64,000 nucleotides of DNA from Virgibacillus sp. AGTR (GTDB taxonomy: Bacteria; Bacillota; Bacilli; Bacillales; Amphibacillaceae). Where the stretch lies: assembly GCF_016919725.2 (NCBI RefSeq), contig NZ_JAJERH010000001.1:145033-209032 (forward strand). Reading direction: 5' to 3'. A program made the position numbers and the translations under genes. How positions within the stretch are numbered: position 1 is the stretch's first letter; each line of letters begins with the position of its first letter. The notes beneath the pieces are model-generated. The model worked only from the letters and a program-made list of their open reading frames with translations. It made no database searches and was not told the origin of the DNA. Of the stretch, positions 59,414 to 64,000 are shown piece after piece.

Positions 59414-60256
59414 ATGAACCTATCTATACCAGAAGTCACTTTAAATGATGGGATGGCTGTACCTTTTGTCGGTTTTGGTACATATAAACTAAATGGGAAT
59501 CAAGGTGTAACAGCAATTAGCAATGCGATACATGCAGGTTATCGATTAATCGATACGGCGTATAATTATGAGAATGAAGGAACAGTCGGTGAAGCAGTGC
59601 GTCGAAGTTCTGTCCATAGAGAGGATTTAATAATTACATCGAAATTACCAGGTCGTTACCAAGCCTATGACAAGGCTATAACTACTATTCAAGAATCCCT
59701 ATATCGAGCGAATTTATCTTATTACGATTTATATCTTATACATTGGCCAAATCCAAAGCAGAATACGTATATCGAAGCATGGCAAGCATTAATAGATGCC
59801 AAGAAATGGGGACTCATTCGTTCAATTGGGGTATGTAATTTTCTACCTGAGCATTTGGAACGTTTAGAAGAAGAAACTGGTGTGCTGCCAAGCCTCAACC
59901 AAATTGAACTACATCCATTTTTCAATCAGGAAGAACAGCGAAAATGGCATGAAAAGCATAACATTCGTACACAATCATGGAGTCCATTGGCGCGAGCAAA
60001 TGAGGTATTACAAAATGAAATAATTAATGACATAGCGAAAAACCATCAAAAATCTAATTCGCAGATTATCTTACGCTGGCATTATCAGCTTGGTTCTATT
60101 GCAATTCCGAAGTCTGCTGCATACGAGCGACAGCTTGAGAATATATCCATTTTTGATTTTTCTTTAGAAGAGTCGGAAATGGAGGCAATCGCAACCCTAA
60201 CTCGACCGGATGGTAGAAATAAAGACCAAGACCCTGCAACCTATGAAGAATTTTAA
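59414..60256 (+). CDS. aldo/keto reductase
   Basis: 280 residues with the catalytic tetrad D47, Y52, K77 and H110 (LIDTAYNYENE, ITSKLPG, YLIHWP). It reduces aldehydes or ketones with NADPH. The C-terminal IPKSAAYERQLENISIFDF binds the cofactor phosphate. AAGGGGTG precedes the ATG. It is divergent from rpsN with a Zur-like half site between, so zinc control is conceivable. The substrate is unknown. Confidence 0.88.
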   Translation: MNLSIPEVTLNDGMAVPFVGFGTYKLNGNQGVTAISNAIHAGYRLIDTAYNYENEGTVGEAVRRSSVHREDLIITSKLPGRYQAYDKAITTIQESLYRANLSYYDLYLIHWPNPKQNTYIEAWQALIDAKKWGLIRSIGVCNFLPEHLERLEEETGVLPSLNQIELHPFFNQEEQRKWHEKHNIRTQSWSPLARANEVLQNEIINDIAKNHQKSNSQIILRWHYQLGSIAIPKSAAYERQLENISIFDFSLEESEMEAIATLTRPDGRNKDQDPATYEEF

Positions 60257-60289
60257 GGAGAAACATTGATTAGTCAGAAATAAAACAAG

Positions 60290-60338
60290 TACTGTCTGAC
60301 CCTAAAAGAGACAAATACGTCTCTGAGATCAGACAGTA
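60290..60338. terminator. double stem-loop after the aldo/keto reductase gene
   Basis: TACTGTCTGA pairs with TCAGACAGTA, and inside GAGAC pairs with GTCTC. No clear T-run follows, so the termination role is uncertain. Confidence 0.5.
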
Positions 60339-60684
60339 TAACCTTTCAAACATTCCGACATTACCATTGTCTAGCTTTCGAACTCTTTAATTCTGCTATA
60401 TTCATCCATCATCCATGCCATAATTTGTGAATTTTAGATACATCCGGGTATTACTGATCTGAAGAATGCAAACTGTCTTTCAAAAAAGTTTATGTAGCTA
60501 CTAATCGGCACCAAGTCAACATGCGGTTAGCAACTTATATCGTTGGTATTCGAAAAATGGCAGAGGTTTCTCTTTTAAAGGCTGGGTGTAATTATTAGGA
60601 AAATTTCTGAACGACTTCGCTTACAGTATAAACAAAATAGCCGGGATATTTTCAAACACAGAGTAGAAAGATACATACATTAAT
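60339..60684. other. intergenic stretch, no feature seen
   Basis: No ORF with a ribosome binding site or clear structure between the double stem-loop and repeat B2. Confidence 0.4.
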
Positions 60685-60852
60685 TGAGGCTGAGACAAAA
60701 GAATGAAGAAACAATAAAACTGAACGTTGATTAGTTGACATTAATCCGTGCACGCGGAAAGCGGGTATATTTTCACGGGGCGGCGATGATACTTCTATTT
60801 ATAACATGATTATTCGTATTTTGAGTAAAAAGTTGTGTTTTGTCCCAGCTTC
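60685..60852. repeat. repeat B, copy 2 (short form with terminal inverted repeats)
   Basis: Ends GAGGCTGAGACAAAA and TTTTGTCCCAGCTTC are inverted with two differences. The body is the same as in copy 1 (16016-16302) but lacks the CTCCGGCGGGAACAGC centre. Confidence 0.7.
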
Positions 60853-61015
60853 TTTTATTAAAAATAGCATACAGCATATCCCCTAATTGGATTAGTAAAA
60901 ATAAGGATGTAGATAAAGCTATCATTGACAAATTAGGATACAAAAAACTATGTTTCTCAAAATAAGTAGACATAACATATTCATTTGTAAGTAAGCTTAA
61001 GCCTACCGTCCTCAC
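60773..61015 (-). CDS. doubtful 80-residue ORF with a membrane segment, partly made of repeat B2
   Basis: From ATG 60973 (in frame with 61015) the product starts MSTYFEKHSFLYPNLSMIAL and has one hydrophobic segment, but the last 25 residues are encoded by repeat B2 and no ribosome binding site is seen. It may be the truncated end of a gene interrupted by the repeat. The rest of the space before nhaC is AT-rich and without genes. Confidence 0.25.
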   Translation of the reverse strand: MRTVGLSLLTNEYVMSTYFEKHSFLYPNLSMIALSTSLFLLIQLGDMLYAIFNKRSWDKTQLFTQNTNNHVINRSIIAAP

Positions 61016-61170
61016 GGAGAAGAATTGTTTTTATACGAACACGCTTTGTATACACCCACAATATTATTAACAAAAATAGATTGACAATTTTATAATTTCT
61101 AATTAAAATAATTTTTATTCTTTTAAAAAATGTTATTATTGTTACGACTTTACTAGATGGGGGATACAAT

Positions 61171-62628
61171 ATGAGCATCGATATAAAAAAACGAAAAATC
61201 AATATTTGGTGGTCACTCGTTCCATTAATAGTTATGATTATTGCAATGCTTTTAACCATTGTTGTTTTTGAAGGTGAACCTCACATACCACTCATTATCG
61301 GTACAGGGGTTGCTGCTTTGATAGCTTGGAATCAAGGTTATAATTGGAAAGAAATCGAAGAAATGATGTTTCAAGGAATTAAACTCGCTCTCCCGGCAGT
61401 ACTTATCATCATGCTTGTCGGACTGACTATTGGTGCTTGGATTGGTGGTGGCGTGGTAGCTACAATGATTTATTTTGGCTTAAAAATTATTTCACCATCC
61501 ATTTTTTTGGTAACGATTACAATCATATGTGGTATTGTTGCATTGACAGTTGGAAGCTCATGGGCAACAATGGGGACAATCGGTGTTGCCGGCATGGGTA
61601 TCGGTATGAGTATGGGAATTCCCGTACCGATGGTAGCAGGTGCGGTTATTTCTGGATCCTATTTTGGCGATAAAATGTCGCCACTATCTGATACAACAAA
61701 CCTTGCATCTGGTTTAACAAACACAGATTTATTTGTGCACATTAAGCATATGTTTTATACAACTTTCCCTGGACTACTGATTTCTCTGTTTGTTTTCGCT
61801 TACTTGGGAAAAGATTTCGGCAGGAATACCATTGAGAATGCTAATATTCAACAAACCATTGCAGATATGCAAGCGAATTTTGTTATCTCACCATATCTTT
61901 TGTTGATTCCATTACTTGTGATTATTTTGGTAGCATTAAAGGTACCAGCGATTCCTTCAATCGCTGTAGGAATTATTATGGGATTCCTATCTGAAATTAT
62001 CATTCAAGGAGATACCATAGCCAGCGCACTAAATGTGTTACAAAATGGCTATTCCATTAACACGTCAAATGAGATGGTTTCTGAACTATTTAATCGCGGT
62101 GGATTAATGTCAATGATGTATACTGTATCCATGACAATTGTTGCCATGACGTTTGGTGGTATACTGGAATACTCTGGTATGCTGCAAGCCATGATGGATC
62201 AGCTTTTGAAAATTGTAAAATCGACTGGTTCTCTTATTGCATCAACGATCGGTGCTTGCTTTTTGACTAATGCTACTTGTTCAGAACAATATATCTCCAT
62301 CGTTGTACCATCGCGAATGTTTGCCAAAGTATATTATGATAGTGGACTACATTCGAAAAATCTATCCCGATCATTAGAGGATGGCGGTACGTTAACATCT
62401 GTCTTTATACCGTGGAATACGTGTGGTGTGTTTATATATGGCACATTAGGTGTACATGCTTTTGCCTATGCACCATACGCTATTTTGAATTTTACAGTTC
62501 CATTAATCGGACTACTCTATGCCTTTACCGGATTTACGATTGCAAAAATGGATAGAAATCAAGCTAATGATATCAATACCTTAGAAAATGAAGAAACTAG
62601 AGAAAAGAAAAGTAAACATTATATATAG
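61171..62628 (+). CDS. nhaC: Na+/H+ antiporter NhaC
   Basis: 485 residues with about 12 membrane segments. Typical NhaC stretches are VGSSWATMGTIGVAGMGIG, ISGSYFGDKMSPLSDTTNLA and CFLTNATCSEQYISIVVPSR, with the charged residues in helices. It expels sodium in exchange for protons, important at high salt or pH. GGGGGATACA precedes the ATG. The gene is alone, with a wrecked epimerase gene after it. Confidence 0.92.
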   Translation: MSIDIKKRKINIWWSLVPLIVMIIAMLLTIVVFEGEPHIPLIIGTGVAALIAWNQGYNWKEIEEMMFQGIKLALPAVLIIMLVGLTIGAWIGGGVVATMIYFGLKIISPSIFLVTITIICGIVALTVGSSWATMGTIGVAGMGIGMSMGIPVPMVAGAVISGSYFGDKMSPLSDTTNLASGLTNTDLFVHIKHMFYTTFPGLLISLFVFAYLGKDFGRNTIENANIQQTIADMQANFVISPYLLLIPLLVIILVALKVPAIPSIAVGIIMGFLSEIIIQGDTIASALNVLQNGYSINTSNEMVSELFNRGGLMSMMYTVSMTIVAMTFGGILEYSGMLQAMMDQLLKIVKSTGSLIASTIGACFLTNATCSEQYISIVVPSRMFAKVYYDSGLHSKNLSRSLEDGGTLTSVFIPWNTCGVFIYGTLGVHAFAYAPYAILNFTVPLIGLLYAFTGFTIAKMDRNQANDINTLENEETREKKSKHYI

Positions 62629-62640
62629 GTAGAGATAATT

Positions 62641-63225
62641 ATGAAAATAACTGCTATAGAAGTATTGCCAAGTAAAATATAGGCTTGGAACGTATCAAGC
62701 TGTCCATAAACATGTCGGCAAAAAACTGCTATTCATGCTGATGTCAACCAAGGCTGGCATTCTTCTGCAGCTACCTTACAAGCTTTAGATAAATTACAAC
62801 ATGTGTCTTTAAACTAGCTTGAGCAGCCAGTTATAGCTGATGATATGGATTCTCTAGCAGAAATAAAATTGAAAACTACTACTCCAATAAGGATTGATGA
62901 AGGATTACATGGTTTTAAAAAAATGCGTGAAGTAATAGCCAAGCGCTCACCAGATAAAGTGAATATTAAACTGATGAAATGTGGTGACATGTACCTGCTA
63001 TAAAGTTAGCCGCGATGGCAGAGACGGCTCGGATAGACTGTCAGATTGGTTCTATGGTAGAATATTCCATCGGGTCTGCTGCCGGCTTTTATATAGCTTT
63101 TTAGAAAAAGACAATTACAAGCGTAGAATTAACAGGTCCATTAAAGTTTTCAAAAGACGTTGGCAATTTACAATATAATGTTTCCATTTATTCAATTGAA
63201 CCAAACACATCGGCCTAGGAATTGA
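62641..63225 (+). pseudogene. enolase-superfamily epimerase/racemase (MLE/MR type), inactivated
   Basis: ATG 62641 reads MKITAIEVLPSKI then a stop. Further on, in changing frames, come HADVNQGWHSSAATLQAL, LEQPVIADDMDSLAEIK, PIRIDEGLHGFKKM, PDKVNIKLMKCG, AMAETARIDCQIGSMVEY and IGSAAGFYIAF. These are the barrel motifs of dipeptide epimerases and related MLE/MR enzymes, in correct order. At least three stops and two frame changes, plus a missing N-terminal part, show it is dead. Confidence 0.75.
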
Positions 63226-63276
63226 TTTGATGAATCCACACTACTTACATTGACAGCATACAAAGAAGGTGTCCAT

Positions 63277-63972
63277 ATGAATCATAAGATTATTGCTGAA
63301 GGAAAGCTTCCAAAGTCTAAGCAATCCTTTTATGTTAGATTCTTAACCGTTGATGATATACCACAAATTTTAGAGCTTCAACAAATAGTTGAGCAAGCAA
63401 TGGAAGTACCAGCGGCTTTACAGACGCTGAGCTATGAAGAATATCGCCATATTTTAACTGGAAATGGCTCAATGATTGGTATCTTCATTACGAACAAAAT
63501 GATTGCTTTTCGAGCAATGCTCATTCCAAATATTGATGAACATGAACATTTAGGCATAGATGCTGGACTTTCGAAAGAAGAACGGTTAAAAATGATCTAT
63601 TCAGAAATATCTAATGTACATCCTGACTTTCGTGGGAATCGACTACAAACGTATATGGGGGAATTACTATTTACAGAAGTAGACAAAGAGCGTTTTCAAT
63701 ATGTAGCAACCACAGTTGCACCATTCAATATTCCAAGTATTAAAGATAAGATTGCCTTAGGAATGGAAATAATCGCACTCAAAAAGAAATATAACGGAAA
63801 ACTTCGTTACATACTACTCCGTGATTTCACAAGAGAATTTAATACTACTATAAAGAAAAAAATCGTTCGAATGATGGATTATGAAACACAGAAAAAACTA
63901 CTGGAAGAAGGTTATCGAGGAGTTTCTATCCAAATAGATAATGACACGTATGTTCATTATAAAAAAAACTGA
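63277..63972 (+). CDS. GNAT-family acetyltransferase
   Basis: 231 residues. The N-terminal half has a GNAT fold: YVRFLTVDDIPQILELQQI, MIGIFITNKMIAFRAML and the CoA-loop region VHPDFRGNRLQTYMGELLF. AGAAGGTG decides ATG 63277; the frame upstream to 63250 is not coding. Lies behind the broken epimerase gene, with which it may once have formed an operon for a dipeptide or amino acid derivative. Substrate unknown. Confidence 0.75.
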   Translation: MNHKIIAEGKLPKSKQSFYVRFLTVDDIPQILELQQIVEQAMEVPAALQTLSYEEYRHILTGNGSMIGIFITNKMIAFRAMLIPNIDEHEHLGIDAGLSKEERLKMIYSEISNVHPDFRGNRLQTYMGELLFTEVDKERFQYVATTVAPFNIPSIKDKIALGMEIIALKKKYNGKLRYILLRDFTREFNTTIKKKIVRMMDYETQKKLLEEGYRGVSIQIDNDTYVHYKKN

Positions 63973-63987
63973 GCAAAATTCGCTCAG
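63968..63987 (+). terminator. hairpin overlapping the last codon of the GNAT gene
   Basis: ACTGAGC pairs with GCTCAGT around AAAATTC, preceded by an A-run. The T-run on the plus strand is weak. Confidence 0.5.
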
Positions 63988-64000
63988 TCCTTATCACTAC

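Noticed and set aside
1..64000. CRISPR arrays, prophage or conjugative modules, toxin-antitoxin or restriction systems
   Set aside because: I found no spaced direct repeats, cas, integrase, structural phage, relaxase or methylase genes anywhere in the window.

Overview
The window looks like chromosome of a low-GC Bacillaceae bacterium, probably a marine, halotolerant or alkaliphilic genus such as Oceanobacillus or Virgibacillus. This rests on AT-rich DNA, strong AGGAGG-type ribosome binding sites with frequent TTG/GTG starts, an NhaC antiporter, Bacillus-type Zur boxes, the sporulation diadenylate cyclase CdaS, GlpP and preQ1-I RNA elements, and Bacillaceae-type intergenic repeats. The genus is an inference; no rRNA or complete tRNA gene is present.

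Layout. 1-6 kb: a cut BASS-type transporter, feoA with a FeoB split into GTPase and membrane genes, a ZIP metal transporter, and remnants (an IS3-type transposase tail, a TerC-family pseudogene). 6.4-10.3 kb: an ascorbate-type PTS (IIC, IIB) with its PRD regulator carrying a IIA domain. 10.9-13 kb: a divergent pair, an XRE/YkvA regulator and an LCP cell-wall ligase, around two matching dyads. 13-18 kb: a nitrilase-family amidase, a ring-cleaving dioxygenase beside a decayed flavin reductase, and an oligopeptide-binding lipoprotein. 18.2-20.1 kb: an MFS efflux gene behind a long leader with two small ORFs, an intrinsic terminator and a hairpin next to the ribosome binding site. 20.8-24.6 kb: HMG-CoA synthase and two tandem RodA/FtsW genes. 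24.9-26.9 kb: queCDE behind a preQ1-I riboswitch.

27.1-40.4 kb is one catabolic island for 4-hydroxyphenylacetate: HpaB/HpaC hydroxylase, HpaD dioxygenase, HpaE dehydrogenase, HpaF isomerase, HpaG split into two genes, a DapA-family aldolase where HpaI would be expected, a TRAP uptake system, and GntR and LysR regulators. The same 12-mer, ATCATATATAAT, occurs at four control points of the island, and a full-consensus cre site lies in front of hpaB. No HpaH hydratase is in the window.

40.4-48.7 kb holds cdaS, a Nudix hydrolase, an acyltransferase, a TetR regulator, a DUF457 membrane protein, a secreted beta-helix protein, an FMN reductase, sodA and a SufR-like regulator. 48.7-55.1 kb is a carbohydrate locus: DeoC/LsrF-type aldolase, a GlpP-type antiterminator, a galactitol-type IIC without IIA/IIB, an FGGY kinase, an SDR and a hydroxyacid dehydrogenase. 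Two intrinsic terminators, one before the aldolase and one between glpP and the IIC gene, are preceded by almost the same leader sequence. I infer that the GlpP-like protein controls both; this is the most interesting unreported-looking arrangement here. 55.1-57.2 kb is an FMN reductase/LLM oxidoreductase pair divergent from an HxlR regulator. 57.7-59.3 kb is a zinc-starvation pair (ZnuA lipoprotein, zinc-free S14) under Zur boxes. The end carries an aldo/keto reductase, nhaC, a wrecked enolase-superfamily epimerase gene and an acetyltransferase.

Three dispersed repeat types (a foldback repeat in three copies, a tgtccca-ended element in two, and a ccgga foldback in one) lie only between genes.
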